A stretch of 40,269 nucleotides of DNA from RGIG6353 sp045594565 (GCA_045594565.1 JAZNYT010000092.1:1-40269); one strand, 5' to 3'; shown: positions 15,872-25,221, numbered from the stretch's first letter. Numbers and translations are program-made. Notes: generated from the sequence alone by a model not told the origin.

Positions 15872-16210
15872 ATGGTAGAACCGAAAAACACTTACACTAT
15901 GCTGGAATTTGAAAACGGAGAGGAAGTAAAGCTCTCTCTTGCTTACTATCTCCTGTATCAGCTCAAACCGAAAGAAAAAGACCTTTATGACCGTTACAAC
16001 AAGATTATGACGAAAGGTCCAGCCGAGGAGCTTGACATGGTTGTAGTCCTTTATACGGGCTACAGATGTGCAAACCTCGACAGTCAGACTGTTTATTCTG
16101 AACTCGAGTTTATGATGTTGCTTGGCGACGACAGAGAGAAAGTAGCCGAAGCTTTCAAAGCGGTTATGGGTAAAAGCCCAAAAAAACCGCGTTCCGTGAC
16201 GCGTTCTTGA
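15872..16210 (+). CDS. Tail assembly chaperone, short form (gpG-like)
   Basis: 112-aa protein starting MVEPKNTYTMLEFENGEEVKL, with a helical body (LAYYLLYQLKPKEKDLYDRYNKI). Located between the major tail and tape measure genes, it is the gpG-type chaperone that coats the tape measure during tail assembly. Near its end the codons CCA AAA AAA CCG provide an A-AAA-AAA slip site at 16180-16186, so a fraction of ribosomes should make a longer gpGT form (separate entry). RBS AGAAAGAGGG precedes ATG 15872. Confidence 0.85.
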   Translation: MVEPKNTYTMLEFENGEEVKLSLAYYLLYQLKPKEKDLYDRYNKIMTKGPAEELDMVVVLYTGYRCANLDSQTVYSELEFMMLLGDDREKVAEAFKAVMGKSPKKPRSVTRS

Positions 16211-16455
16211 GAAAGACTTTCGCAACGGAGCGGAAAATAAAAATACCTGAATTTGAGATAGAGAACGTTGAGGACGCTTACACCTACTACGTTCTTATCC
16301 TCGGTATTCCCGAGAATGTTTTTTGGTATTCAGATATTTCATTTTTACACAATGTTGTGGAGAACAAGACCGCCTACGACGGCTGGCTCAATTACACCCG
16401 AAAGAAACAACAGGACAAAGAGCGAGCTAAAACGCGCGCACGGAAGAAAAGATAA
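15872..16455 (+). CDS. Tail assembly chaperone, -1 frameshift fusion (gpGT-like)
   Basis: Predicted product of a programmed -1 frameshift, join(15872..16186,16186..16455), about 194 aa. The first 105 codons are those of the short form. After slippage the frame reads TAFRDAFLRKTFATERKIK and continues to TAA at 16453-16455. The T segment (VEDAYTYYVLILGIPENVFW, basic end KERAKTRARKKR) has no good start codon of its own; only a TTG at 16207 lies within the overlap and has no ribosome site. Both forms are known to be needed in fixed ratio in lambda-like tails. The evidence is the slip site, the open -1 frame and a downstream hairpin. Confidence 0.85.
16180..16203 (+). promoter_or_regulatory. -1 ribosomal frameshift signal: A-AAA-AAA plus hairpin
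   Basis: Seven A residues at 16180-16186 lie in frame as A AAA AAA. Right after them CGCGT (16188-16192) and ACGCG (16199-16203) form a perfect 5-bp stem with a 6-base loop. The hairpin is only one base from the slip site, closer than the usual spacing, but the slip heptamer and the open -1 frame agree with a real event. Confidence 0.8.
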
Positions 16456-16479
16456 TTTGCTGTAAAGGAGCTGATATTA

Positions 16480-18651
16480 TTGGCGAGAAACAACGAAGCG
16501 AAAATCAGATTTACAGCTGATACAAAGGATTTTAGCAAATCACTCAAAGAAGTAAGCAGCAATACAACTGAGCTCAAGTCGGAAATGAAACTTATTGAAG
16601 CTCAGATGAAAACCAACGGCGAAACTGCAGAGCTTTTAGAAAAAAAGCATGATAACTTAGCGGCGCAGTTAAAAGAAAACGAAAAAAAGCAGGAAGCTCT
16701 CAATAACAAGCTTGAAGCAGCTAACCGAATCTTCGGAGAGAATAGCACGGAGGCTCAAAAGCTGAGAACTCAGCTTAATAATACAAAGACTGAGCACGAA
16801 AAGCTCGAACAGGCCGTAAATGACTGCAACGACTCGATGGAAGACTCGAGAGGAGCAGCAAACAATGCGGGTGACGGCTTTACCACGTTCAAGGGAATTG
16901 TCGCAGACCTTGCCTCCAACGCTATACAGTGGGCTATTGGAGCGATAAGCGACTTTATTTCCTCTTTGTGGGGCTTGGCAGAGGAAACAAAAGAGTTCCG
17001 TCAGGATATGGGTACGTTAGAAACGGCCTTTGATAACGTAGGCTTTTCAACAGAACAGGCCACCGACACGTGGAAAGAACTCTACGCCGTTTTCGGAGAA
17101 GACGACAGAGCGGTAGAGGCAGCTAACAATATCGCACGTATGGCGAAAAGCGAAGAGGAGCTAAACGAGTGGACGAATATCCTCACAGGTGTGTGGGGTG
17201 TTTATCAGGACGCACTCCCAGTAGAATCTCTCGCAGAATCGGCTGCTGAAACTGCCAAAGTCGGTACTGTCACTGGTTCTCTCGCAGACGCATTGAACTG
17301 GAGCTCCGAGGCGGCCGTAATGTTTGCTGACTACATGAGCGAAGATGTAGTTACAGCTGAGGACGCGTTCAACGTAGCTCTTTCCGAGTGTACCACCGAA
17401 GAGGAACGTCAAGCTCTCATTACCGAAACCTTGACAGCTCTTTATGGCGACGCAGCGGGCAAATACGAGGAAACCTCGGGAGCGGTTATGGATTACAACG
17501 AATCCAACGCAGATTTGCTCCTCACTCAAGCGGAGCTCGCGGAAACCATACAGCCTCTTAATACGCTTTGGAACGAAACAAAGGCGCAGCTCATTGAAGC
17601 TGTTACTCCAGCGGTAAAAGAGGTTACGGACGCTATTATTACCGCAACTAACTGGCTCAAGGAAAACGAGCCTGTTGCTTACGCGATAGCAGCAGCCGTT
17701 GGAGTCTTAGCGGCAGGTCTTACAGGCTTAGCAATAGGCCTCGGAATTGCAACTGTAGCTCAATGGGCTATGAACTCGGCAATGTTAGCAAACCCTGTTA
17801 CGTGGATAGTTCTTGGTGTTGTCGCAGCCCTCGCAGCCCTCGCAGCAATTATTGTGCTGGTAGTAAGCTACTGGGACGAAATTGTTGCAGCGTTCAAAGT
17901 GGGCTGGCAAGCAATTAAAGACGCAGCAGAAAGCGTAGGTAACTGGTTCAAGGAAACTTGGCAGTCTATTCTCGGCTGGTTTTCTAACGCTTGGACGAAT
18001 ATCGTAGGAACAGCACAAACCGCGTGGAACGCACTCAAGAGCGGAGCGCAAAACGCATGGAGCGGTATCAAAAACACTTTTTCAACTGTGGCCTCGTATT
18101 TCGGCAGCATTTTCTCAAACGCTTGGAACAAAGTAAAAGCAGTGTTCTCGACAGGCGGAAAGATATTCTCGGGTATCGTTGACGGCATTACTGCGGCTTT
18201 CAAAAAAGTCGTTAATGCTATCATTCGAGGAATTAACAAGGTTGTATCTGTTCCGTTCAATGCTATCAACTCGGCGTTGAGCAGAATTAGAAACGCCTCT
18301 ATTGCTGGCATAGCACCTTTTTCGGGCTTACCGTCAATTTCCGTACCTCAGATTCCGTTGCTTGCAAAAGGCGGTATCGTTGACAGAGCGACTCTTAATA
18401 TTGCAGGTGAAGCAGGAACGGAGGCTATCGCTCCTATTGATAAGCTGCAAGGTTATATCGAAGAGGCCGTAAACGCAAGCTATGCTAACTACAACATAGC
18501 CTCTCTTGTTGCGGCGGTTGAAGATTTGGCGGACAGAGCTATCCAGCTTAATATCAACGGCAGAGAGTTTGCAACAGCGACAGCAGGAGATACCGACAGC
18601 GTAAACGGTAGAAGAGTAGGGCTTAGAACAAGGGGGCTTGCGACGACATGA
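16480..18651 (+). CDS. Tail tape measure protein
   Basis: 723-aa protein from TTG 16480 (MARNNEAKIRFTADT) with AAGGAG upstream. Residues ~20-125 are a long coiled coil rich in Glu, Lys, Asn. A hydrophobic, Ala/Val/Leu-rich segment of paired membrane helices lies at about residues 398-465, likely the part that enters the host membrane during DNA ejection. Trp-spaced amphipathic repeats follow (WFKETW, WFSNAW, AWNALKSGAQNAW), then a C-terminus with GGIVDRATLNIAGEAGTEA, common in Firmicutes tape measures. It sets tail length; about 720 residues suggests a tail near 100 nm by the usual length rule. Confidence 0.92.
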   Translation: MARNNEAKIRFTADTKDFSKSLKEVSSNTTELKSEMKLIEAQMKTNGETAELLEKKHDNLAAQLKENEKKQEALNNKLEAANRIFGENSTEAQKLRTQLNNTKTEHEKLEQAVNDCNDSMEDSRGAANNAGDGFTTFKGIVADLASNAIQWAIGAISDFISSLWGLAEETKEFRQDMGTLETAFDNVGFSTEQATDTWKELYAVFGEDDRAVEAANNIARMAKSEEELNEWTNILTGVWGVYQDALPVESLAESAAETAKVGTVTGSLADALNWSSEAAVMFADYMSEDVVTAEDAFNVALSECTTEEERQALITETLTALYGDAAGKYEETSGAVMDYNESNADLLLTQAELAETIQPLNTLWNETKAQLIEAVTPAVKEVTDAIITATNWLKENEPVAYAIAAAVGVLAAGLTGLAIGLGIATVAQWAMNSAMLANPVTWIVLGVVAALAALAAIIVLVVSYWDEIVAAFKVGWQAIKDAAESVGNWFKETWQSILGWFSNAWTNIVGTAQTAWNALKSGAQNAWSGIKNTFSTVASYFGSIFSNAWNKVKAVFSTGGKIFSGIVDGITAAFKKVVNAIIRGINKVVSVPFNAINSALSRIRNASIAGIAPFSGLPSISVPQIPLLAKGGIVDRATLNIAGEAGTEAIAPIDKLQGYIEEAVNASYANYNIASLVAAVEDLADRAIQLNINGREFATATAGDTDSVNGRRVGLRTRGLATT

Positions 18652-19292
18652 CAGACGGTGTAACTATTAACGGCAAACACAGCTACGAAGATTTTGACCT
18701 CTGCATAAAGCGCAGAGCCTTTAGCCCTCCCGAGCGGCAGAGCATAAGGGAAACTGTACCGTTCATGCACGGCTTTTACGACTTTTCCACTCTCAACGGA
18801 GAGCCCTCCTTTACCGAGCGGACGGTCAGCTATACTTTCGACCTTGTAGCCGAGAGTGTAGAGGCCTTAGAGGATAAGCGGAGGGAAGTGCTTGACTGGT
18901 TGATGAACGCAAACGAAGCGGTCATTCAGGACGATACTATCCCTGACTATCATTTCCTCGGTTCTTACGATTCCTGTAACGTTTCGGAAGATGATTTCGG
19001 GGATAGCCTTGAGCTTGAAGTTACCTTTGTTTGTCAGCCTTTTCAAATAGCAAACGCTATGAGTCAAAGCATTATGGCAGCAGGAACGCACAAAGTCATA
19101 GTACAGGGGCAGACGGTTACACCTACTGCCCTTGCAACCGCAGCGGCTACGATACAGATAGGAAACCTTATGACGAGCGTTTCGGCTGGAGTAAAAACCG
19201 TTCTCGGTATCAACCTTGAAAAAGGCGAAAACGTTGTAACGGTCACTACAAACGGCTCGGTAACTCTGAGCTGGTACGAAGAGGTGCTGTAA
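18648..19292 (+). CDS. Distal tail protein (Dit)
   Basis: 214-aa protein with the Dit pattern: N-terminal GVTINGKHSYEDFDLCIKRR, PFMHGFYDFSTLNGEPSF, RTVSYTFDLVAES, and a C-terminal galectin-like beta domain ending SLSWYEEVL-like (TLSWYEEVL). Dit forms the hexameric hub joining tail tube and baseplate. ATG overlaps the tape measure stop (ATGA at 18648) and the Tal gene starts at the base after its own stop. The length is near the family's lower end, so it lacks large carbohydrate-binding insertions. Confidence 0.82.
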   Translation: MTDGVTINGKHSYEDFDLCIKRRAFSPPERQSIRETVPFMHGFYDFSTLNGEPSFTERTVSYTFDLVAESVEALEDKRREVLDWLMNANEAVIQDDTIPDYHFLGSYDSCNVSEDDFGDSLELEVTFVCQPFQIANAMSQSIMAAGTHKVIVQGQTVTPTALATAAATIQIGNLMTSVSAGVKTVLGINLEKGENVVTVTTNGSVTLSWYEEVL

Positions 19293-21008
19293 ATGTATGT
19301 TATCACAATAGAAAATGGAGGCGTTTCCTCTGTACTTTGTGACGGGCAGACAAAGAGAACAAAGCGAAAGCTCAAGAGCGGGCAGATAGTTGACAGCAAA
19401 AACACTATCAGCTCTTTTACTTTTGAGATATACAGCAGCCACCCCGAATACAATAACATTCACGCCTATAAAACGCTTGTGAAGATTTTCAACAGCGATA
19501 AAAACAGGCTTGATTTCGTAGGCAGGGTTTTGGAGATTACTCCGAGAATGAGCTCCGACGGCGTAGTTCTTAAAGAGGTAGTTTGCGAGAGTAGGCTCGC
19601 TTATCTTTGCGACAGCATACAGCCTTACGCAAAGGAGCGATACTACGAGGGCGACAACACGCGGAACGGCCTACAGGAGTTTATTGACGTTCTGCTTGAC
19701 AACCATAACGCTCAGGTAGAAGCCTATAAGCGAATTTACCGAGGTAATGTTACGGTAACGAGCTTTTCAACAGGCGGCGTATTCAAGGGGCTAAACTATG
19801 ATTCTACTTGGAACTGTATTCAGGAGAAGCTGCTCAAAAGCTTTGGCGGTGAAATCCGCATAAGAGAAGCGGAGGACGGCTTACTCTACCTTGACTACGC
19901 CGAAAAGCTGGGTGTTACACGCGCCACAAAGATAGAGTTAGCAAGGAACATGAAAGCGGCCTCGCAGACCATTGACCCCACCAGCATTGTAACAAGGCTT
20001 ATTCCTCTCGGAGTAAAGCTGGAAGAGGAGGTTGTGGAGGTTGATGAGAACGGAAACGAAACCGTAAAAAACGAAAAGACGGAGCAGCGGCTCACTATTG
20101 AGAGCGTCAATGACGGAATTATTTATGTTGAAGACCAAACGGCCTACCAGCTTTACGGAGCGATTTACGGAACTCAGGAATGGGACGACGTAACTGACGC
20201 TTCAAACCTTAAAAAGAAAGCTCAGGACTACCTGACAAATAACAACAAAATAACCGTCAGCTACGATATAGAGGCCTACGACCTGAGCCTCTTAGGGCTT
20301 GATGTTGATGATTTCAGGGTTTACGACAGCTACCCCACCGTCAACGAGCTTATAGGGCTGGATACAACGCTTGAAATTATTAAGAAGACAACCGATATTT
20401 ACAAGCCTTATTCCTCCTCTATCGGACTGGGCGACAGCGAAATGCTGCTTTCAGACGCGGTAATGGACTATTCAGCGGTTATCAAAAACGTTGAGTCACA
20501 GGTGCAGCAGGTAAACAACACGGTCAGCAACGCAACCTCAGCTATGTCAAGCGTAACGGAGAACATTACCTCCATTCAGCAGACAACAGAGGGAATTGCA
20601 GCAACCGTTTCGGAAAACACCGTTACAAAATCCGAGTATGAGAGTTTCGCTAAACAGGTAAGAAACATTCTTGCTATGGACGCAGACGGAACTACAATGC
20701 TTTTTCAAACGCTCTACACTACAATTTCGGAGGTACAGGGCGAAGCAAGCTCCAACTACGAAGAGATATTGAAATACATTCGCTTCGAGAACGGAGCTAT
20801 CATGCTGGGCGAAAGAGAAAACCCGATAACGCTTACTGTTGAAAACGACAGGGTAGTTATCAAAGAAAACGGTGTCGAGGTTGCTTATTTCAGCGACCAA
20901 AAGCTCTACGTCACGGACGGAGAATTTACGAGCAGCCTTATGCTTGGGAACTTCGCTTTTGTGCCGAGGAGCAACGGCAATATCAGTTTCAAAAAGGTAA
21001 GGGGGTGA
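19293..21008 (+). CDS. Tail-associated (Tal/gp27-like) baseplate protein
   Basis: 571-aa protein. The N-terminal ~370 residues fit the gp27/Tal hub fold (MYVITIENGGVSSVLCDG, FVGRVLEITPRMSSDG, DSTWNCIQEKLLKSFGGEI, IVTRLIPLGVKLEEE). A coiled-coil-like stretch follows (VESQVQQVNNTVSNATSAM). The last ~130 residues are a beta/coil fibre-like tail. No peptidase or lysozyme motif is seen, so any wall-degrading function is not evident. It starts right after Dit and caps the tail tube, contacting host receptors with the next protein. Confidence 0.82.
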   Translation: MYVITIENGGVSSVLCDGQTKRTKRKLKSGQIVDSKNTISSFTFEIYSSHPEYNNIHAYKTLVKIFNSDKNRLDFVGRVLEITPRMSSDGVVLKEVVCESRLAYLCDSIQPYAKERYYEGDNTRNGLQEFIDVLLDNHNAQVEAYKRIYRGNVTVTSFSTGGVFKGLNYDSTWNCIQEKLLKSFGGEIRIREAEDGLLYLDYAEKLGVTRATKIELARNMKAASQTIDPTSIVTRLIPLGVKLEEEVVEVDENGNETVKNEKTEQRLTIESVNDGIIYVEDQTAYQLYGAIYGTQEWDDVTDASNLKKKAQDYLTNNNKITVSYDIEAYDLSLLGLDVDDFRVYDSYPTVNELIGLDTTLEIIKKTTDIYKPYSSSIGLGDSEMLLSDAVMDYSAVIKNVESQVQQVNNTVSNATSAMSSVTENITSIQQTTEGIAATVSENTVTKSEYESFAKQVRNILAMDADGTTMLFQTLYTTISEVQGEASSNYEEILKYIRFENGAIMLGERENPITLTVENDRVVIKENGVEVAYFSDQKLYVTDGEFTSSLMLGNFAFVPRSNGNISFKKVRG

Positions 21009-21013
21009 GATAG

Positions 21014-23062
21014 TTGGCGAGTTCAGGCGGCTTTCAAAACGCATTTGCGACAGGCTATACCCTGAGAGTAGAGTGGAAAGTCAACTCTCAAAGTAACACG
21101 GCAAACAACTCAAGTATGACCGTTACGGCGTATTTAGTTTCAGGCGGAGCGTCCTACACTATCAGCTCGAGCGTTTCAAAGACTATCTCCCTTGTTATCA
21201 ACGGAGTTACGTACACCAAAAGCGCAACAGGCCTTGCAAGCTTAAACGGTAACCAAAAGAAAGAGCTCTTTAGTAAAACCGTTACAATTCCTCACAACAC
21301 GGACGGCACGAAAAGCGTTGCTATTTCCTGCGCCTTTGGAATTGAGGTTACGCTCTCAGGAAGCTATTACGGAACGGTCAGCACCAGCGGTACAGCGGAG
21401 CTCGATAAGATTGCAAAAGGTTCAGTACCCACGGTCAGCGGTTCAATGGCCGTAGGAAACACAGTAACCATTAACACCAACAGAGCGAGCACGGATTTTA
21501 CTCACACCTTACTGTGGAGCTTAGACCAAATCAACTGGACACAGTTTGCAGCAGGGGTAGAAACTTCAACAACGTGGACGCTGCCGAGCTCAATGGCGAC
21601 AGCAAGCCCAGCGAGCACCAACAGCGTAGTTTATATTCGCTGTTTAACCTATAGCGGGAATACGAGCATAGGAACAACGGTAGTGAGCTACAAGTATTAT
21701 ATTACTTCTGCTTACGCAGCTCCTACAGTCAGCCTGAGCGCCTCTCAGAGCAACTCCGCAGGAATAGCTAAATACATTAGAGGTAAATCGACTATAACGC
21801 TTACAGCGGAAGCCAGCACCAAATACGGGGCAAGCCCCGCAAAGTATCTATTTACTTACGGAGGAATCACCAAAACGGTAGTAAGCAGCGTAGCGAAAAC
21901 CTCAGTATCTTTCGAGCTTCCAGCGGACGCAGCGGAGAGCTATGCTTGCAGCGTAACCGTAACAGATACAAGGGGCTACACAGCGACGGACGCGGAGAGC
22001 ATAGCAACAGTAGCGTATGCTGCTCCCTTGATAACTTCCGTTAAGGCAGCAAGGGGTAACTATTCAGGCGGAACATTTACAACCTCAGATGATGGAGAGG
22101 ATTTGAGGCTTGTTATCGCGGCAACTATTTCGCCTATAAGCAACCTCAACGCTAAAAACTACAAGGTCCAGTACAAGCTGACAACCGCAACGGCCTACAC
22201 AGACTATACTCAGGCGACAGCAGGAAGCTACTCAGTATCCGCAACCGTTTATATCGAGAACGTTATTTCCGTTGACTATTCCTACGATGTTAAAGTAACT
22301 GTAACCGATAGTTTCGGAGAGGCGTTTAAGGTTGTAGATATTGCAACAGCCTTTACGCTTATGGATTTCAACGCTAACGGCAAAGGGCTTGCGATAGGCA
22401 AGGTTTCTGAGAAAGACGGCTTTGAAGTTGCTGTACCTATGTATGATGAGTTCGGAATGGAGTACCGCAACGGCTTGGTGTACTACGCCAGCGGAGGAGC
22501 TACCGACGCAAATACCACGCTTGAAGAATGTTTCATTTCGAGTGGAACGAGCTACAACGCTCCTGCAAACGGCTTTTGGTACATCAGGCAAACGTTTTAT
22601 TCAGGAAAGAGTGTTACCGCAAACAGAATGCAGTACGCTATTCCTTACACGGCAGGAGGCAGCCACTACCGACGCAACTACAATGACGGCTCTTGGAGCA
22701 AGTGGTACGAAATTCCCGTAGTAACAGAAAAGGGAACGAGCGGCAGTTGGACTTACGAAAAGCTCAGCAACGGCTACGCCGAATGCTGGGGACAGGTGAG
22801 CGTATCAAGCTTAGCGGTGAACACAGCCCTCGGAAACTGGTATAGGTCAGCTGTTCAGGACGGAACTAACCTACCGTTCACTTTTTCGAGCACACCTGTA
22901 TTTACGGTTGATTTCTCAACCTCAGGTGGTACAGGAGCTTTGGTGTGGCTTACTGGAGCGGGCAGTACGACAGCTACACCTACACTTTATTTAATACGCC
23001 CTACCTCAGCAACGAGTGTAAGCGGAACTCTCAATATTCACGTCAGAGGAAAATGGGCTTAA
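21014..23062 (+). CDS. Distal baseplate/fibre protein, DUF859-like
   Basis: 682-aa protein from TTG 21014 (MASSGGFQNAFATGYTLRVEW) with GGGGGTGAG upstream. The Ser/Thr-rich, repeating beta domains and the signature DFNANGKGLAIGKVSEKDGF (about residues 453-472) are typical of DUF859 minor structural proteins of streptococcal and clostridial phages. The C-terminal ~200 residues form a beta-rich tip with aromatic residues (NGFWYIRQTFYSG, SWSKWYEIP), likely host-binding. It is the last tail gene before lysis, so it probably forms the distal spike. Confidence 0.82.
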   Translation: MASSGGFQNAFATGYTLRVEWKVNSQSNTANNSSMTVTAYLVSGGASYTISSSVSKTISLVINGVTYTKSATGLASLNGNQKKELFSKTVTIPHNTDGTKSVAISCAFGIEVTLSGSYYGTVSTSGTAELDKIAKGSVPTVSGSMAVGNTVTINTNRASTDFTHTLLWSLDQINWTQFAAGVETSTTWTLPSSMATASPASTNSVVYIRCLTYSGNTSIGTTVVSYKYYITSAYAAPTVSLSASQSNSAGIAKYIRGKSTITLTAEASTKYGASPAKYLFTYGGITKTVVSSVAKTSVSFELPADAAESYACSVTVTDTRGYTATDAESIATVAYAAPLITSVKAARGNYSGGTFTTSDDGEDLRLVIAATISPISNLNAKNYKVQYKLTTATAYTDYTQATAGSYSVSATVYIENVISVDYSYDVKVTVTDSFGEAFKVVDIATAFTLMDFNANGKGLAIGKVSEKDGFEVAVPMYDEFGMEYRNGLVYYASGGATDANTTLEECFISSGTSYNAPANGFWYIRQTFYSGKSVTANRMQYAIPYTAGGSHYRRNYNDGSWSKWYEIPVVTEKGTSGSWTYEKLSNGYAECWGQVSVSSLAVNTALGNWYRSAVQDGTNLPFTFSSTPVFTVDFSTSGGTGALVWLTGAGSTTATPTLYLIRPTSATSVSGTLNIHVRGKWA

Positions 23063-23080
23063 AAAAGAGGGTGGTGCAAT

Positions 23081-23413
23081 ATGGATTTTGTTATTACAGG
23101 GGAGCAGCTCCTCGAATTGCTTAAAGCAATTTCGGTTGTCGGAGCTGCGGCAGCAGTAATTTATAAAGTGCTCAAGCCTTTACGGGACGCAAAAGACAAA
23201 ATTGACAGTAACGAAAAGGCGATAGCTGAAACCAAACAGATACACGAGCAAGATATCGGCGAGCTCAAAGAGGCTATTCAGGAGCTCAAGGAAATGTCGA
23301 AGCTCCAATGCAAATGCTCATTCGCTCTTATAAGTCACGAGCTTACTGGGAACAGCATTGACAAACTCAAAGACTCAAGAGATGAGCTCGAAAAACACCT
23401 TATAGAGAAGTGA
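23081..23413 (+). CDS. Small membrane/coiled-coil protein of the lysis region
   Basis: 110-aa protein. An N-terminal hydrophobic segment (residues ~12-30, LKAISVVGAAAAVIYKVL) is followed by a heptad-rich charged coiled coil. The layout resembles XhlA/hemolysin-type or phage structural accessory proteins that sit beside holins, but with the membrane segment at the start. GAGGGTGGTG precedes ATG 23081. Its role is probably in lysis or membrane association. No enzymatic motif is seen. Confidence 0.65.
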   Translation: MDFVITGEQLLELLKAISVVGAAAAVIYKVLKPLRDAKDKIDSNEKAIAETKQIHEQDIGELKEAIQELKEMSKLQCKCSFALISHELTGNSIDKLKDSRDELEKHLIEK

Positions 23414-23417
23414 TAAT

Positions 23418-23735
23418 ATGACTATCAAGTTGGAATTTCCAAAACGGAAGAAAAGACAAAAACTTGAGTTCTCTAAAAAAATAATGATAGCAGCAGGAGC
23501 TCTGAATCTCGTTGTAATTCTTTTCGCGTTATACATGATATGGAAAACAGAGAATTTAGAGCCCCTTGCTTATCTCATTCCGTCAACCGCAGCGGAGGTT
23601 GCTACTGGGACAGGCTTTTATTATGAAAAGGCTAAGGCCGAAAACAAAATAAAGCTTATGAAAGCAAACGGCATACCGATAACCGCGGAGCAGATAGACG
23701 GAGATTACGAAAACGGAGGTGCTGTAGATGGATAA
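23418..23735 (+). CDS. Small membrane protein of the lysis region
   Basis: 105-aa protein. A basic N-terminus (FPKRKKRQKLEF) precedes a clear transmembrane helix (about residues 23-43, IMIAAGALNLVVILFALYMI). A second, weaker hydrophobic stretch (LAYLIPSTAAEVATGTGFYY) precedes a charged C-terminus (KAKAENKIKLMKANGI). This layout occurs in small phage lysis-cassette proteins. It could be a holin partner or antiholin. It is overlapped by the LLH-type holin gene, supporting joint expression. Confidence 0.6.
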   Translation: MTIKLEFPKRKKRQKLEFSKKIMIAAGALNLVVILFALYMIWKTENLEPLAYLIPSTAAEVATGTGFYYEKAKAENKIKLMKANGIPITAEQIDGDYENGGAVDG

Positions 23736-24033
23736 CTATATTGACATTACAGAGGTAGTAAGAGCAGCTATTGTTCTTATATGTGCTTTGGTAACTTATT
23801 TCCTTGTTCCGTGGCTCAAACAGAAAGTTGAAGCGGAGAAGCTCGAGGAGGTTACTAAGTGGGTAAAGACAGCTGTAAAGGCCGCAGAAATGATTTACAA
23901 CGAAAGCGGCATGGGTACTAAGAAAAAGGCCTATGTCCTCGAGTTCTTAGCTGAGAGAGGCTACACTATGGACGTTGATAGCGTTAACATTCTTATTGAG
24001 GCTGCAGTACAAGAACTAAACACAGGGAAGTGA
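23728..24033 (+). CDS. Phage holin, LLH-type
   Basis: 101-aa protein with one transmembrane helix at residues ~10-28 (VVRAAIVLICALVTYFLVPWL), an amphipathic helix (WVKTAVKAAEMIYNESGMG), then KKAYVLEFLAERGYTMD and a final helix. This is the standard pattern of the LLH family of holins. It overlaps the preceding gene by 8 bases and comes directly before the amidase, as expected. Holins make the membrane lesion that times lysis. Confidence 0.8.
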   Translation: MDNYIDITEVVRAAIVLICALVTYFLVPWLKQKVEAEKLEEVTKWVKTAVKAAEMIYNESGMGTKKKAYVLEFLAERGYTMDVDSVNILIEAAVQELNTGK

Positions 24034-24038
24034 CGACA

Positions 24039-25085
24039 ATGAACATTCTTGTAGCTTATCAGACGAAAAACAGATGTTATAAAACGGCTAATCCTATGAC
24101 ACCTGTAGGGATTTTGGTACACAGTACAGGGGCTAACAACCCTAACCTCAAGCGTTATGTTGACGCACCTGAGGAGCTGGGCGAAAACGTAAACAGAAAC
24201 CATTGGAATAACGGCTCTATCACCAAAATGGTTCACGGCTTTATAGGCTACGACAAAAACAAAAAGATTAGGACTGTTCAGACGTTACCTTACGGCTACG
24301 CTTGCTGGGGCTGTGCAAACGGCAAAAAAGGTTCTTACAACTATAACCCTACAGGGCATATTCAATTCGAGATTTGCGAGCAGCAGGGCGACAGAGCGTA
24401 TTTCGATAAAGCCTTTGATGAGGCGGCGGAGTATTGCGCTTATCTTTGCAGAAAGTTCAACCTCGACGTGAGCACGATAGTCAGCCACGCGGAGGCAGCG
24501 AAGAAAGGCTACGCCAGCAACCACGGCGACCCCGACCATTGGCTCAAGAAGTACAGCAAGGATATGAACTGGTTTCGTGCTCAAGTAGCAGCTAAGCTCG
24601 ACAATACGAGCACGGTACTGAATAACGCGAGCACCAGCAAGCCAGCAGCGAGCACGGTGTTGAGCATTAAACCTACCTACAAAACAGGAGCGGCGCTACA
24701 ACTCAAAAATGTTAAGTTGTATGTATCCTCTACCGCGAGCACGGCAGCAAAGTCGGTGCTCGGTACTTACTACGTTTGGAGCAACGAAGTGATAAAGGGT
24801 AGAATACGCATTACTTCCAAACCGTCCTACGTAGGCATAGCTGGCATGGTAACAGGCTGGATAGACGTACCTGAGAGAACGTTCAAGGCGGGAGATACCG
24901 TAGAGCTCAAGGCCACGCCTCTGTATGTTTCTTCTCTCACAAAGGTTGCGGCTCTTAAAAAGACAGGAACTTTCTACGTGTGGAGCGCGGAGCTCATTAA
25001 CAACAGAATACGTATCACATCTAAGCCGAGCTTTGTAGGCGTTAAAAACAAGGTTACGGGCTGGATAGATTTAGCTGAGTTTTGA
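24039..25085 (+). CDS. Endolysin: N-acetylmuramoyl-L-alanine amidase with two C-terminal wall-binding repeats
   Basis: 348-aa endolysin. ATG 24039 is preferred over GTG 24030 because AGGGAAG lies at proper distance. The amidase_2-like domain covers residues ~1-185, with Zn-ligand His28 in GILVHST, His150 in SHAEA, and acidic/His residues in NHGDPDHW at 161-168. A Ser/Ala/Thr linker follows. Two repeats (about 213-275 and 282-348), each ending RITSKPS(Y/F)VG...TGWID, are likely cell-wall-binding SH3-like modules. It cuts the peptidoglycan amide bond at lysis. No signal peptide is seen, so release needs the upstream holin. Confidence 0.92.
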   Translation: MNILVAYQTKNRCYKTANPMTPVGILVHSTGANNPNLKRYVDAPEELGENVNRNHWNNGSITKMVHGFIGYDKNKKIRTVQTLPYGYACWGCANGKKGSYNYNPTGHIQFEICEQQGDRAYFDKAFDEAAEYCAYLCRKFNLDVSTIVSHAEAAKKGYASNHGDPDHWLKKYSKDMNWFRAQVAAKLDNTSTVLNNASTSKPAASTVLSIKPTYKTGAALQLKNVKLYVSSTASTAAKSVLGTYYVWSNEVIKGRIRITSKPSYVGIAGMVTGWIDVPERTFKAGDTVELKATPLYVSSLTKVAALKKTGTFYVWSAELINNRIRITSKPSFVGVKNKVTGWIDLAEF

Positions 25086-25096
25086 GCTAACTTATA

Positions 25097-25134
25097 GGGG
25101 GGCAGGGTATATTCCTGCTCCCCTCTTTTTTTAT
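25097..25134 (+). terminator. Strong terminator at end of late operon
   Basis: GGGGGGCAGG (25097-25106) pairs with CCTGCTCCCC (25114-25123) over ten positions, with one G-U pair and a 7-base loop. It is followed by TCTTTTTTTAT. It ends the late block and insulates it from the first early promoter just downstream. Confidence 0.92.
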
Positions 25135-25178
25135 GCAAAAATATTTGGAAAAAATTGAAAAAAATTTACCAAAAGGGG

Positions 25179-25207
25179 TTGACTTTATACCCCTAAAGGT
25201 ATATAAT
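25179..25207 (+). promoter_or_regulatory. Promoter P1 with operator TACC-N6-GGTA
   Basis: TTGACT at 25179-25184 and TATAAT at 25202-25207 are separated by 17 bases, a near-consensus sigma-70 type promoter. An A-rich upstream element precedes it. The spacer carries the inverted repeat TATACC-N6-GGTATA (25186-25203), reaching into the -10 box. The site would suit a dimeric repressor that blocks RNA polymerase. It drives the 98-aa gene. Confidence 0.9.
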
Positions 25208-25221
25208 AAGGTTGTCAGGAG

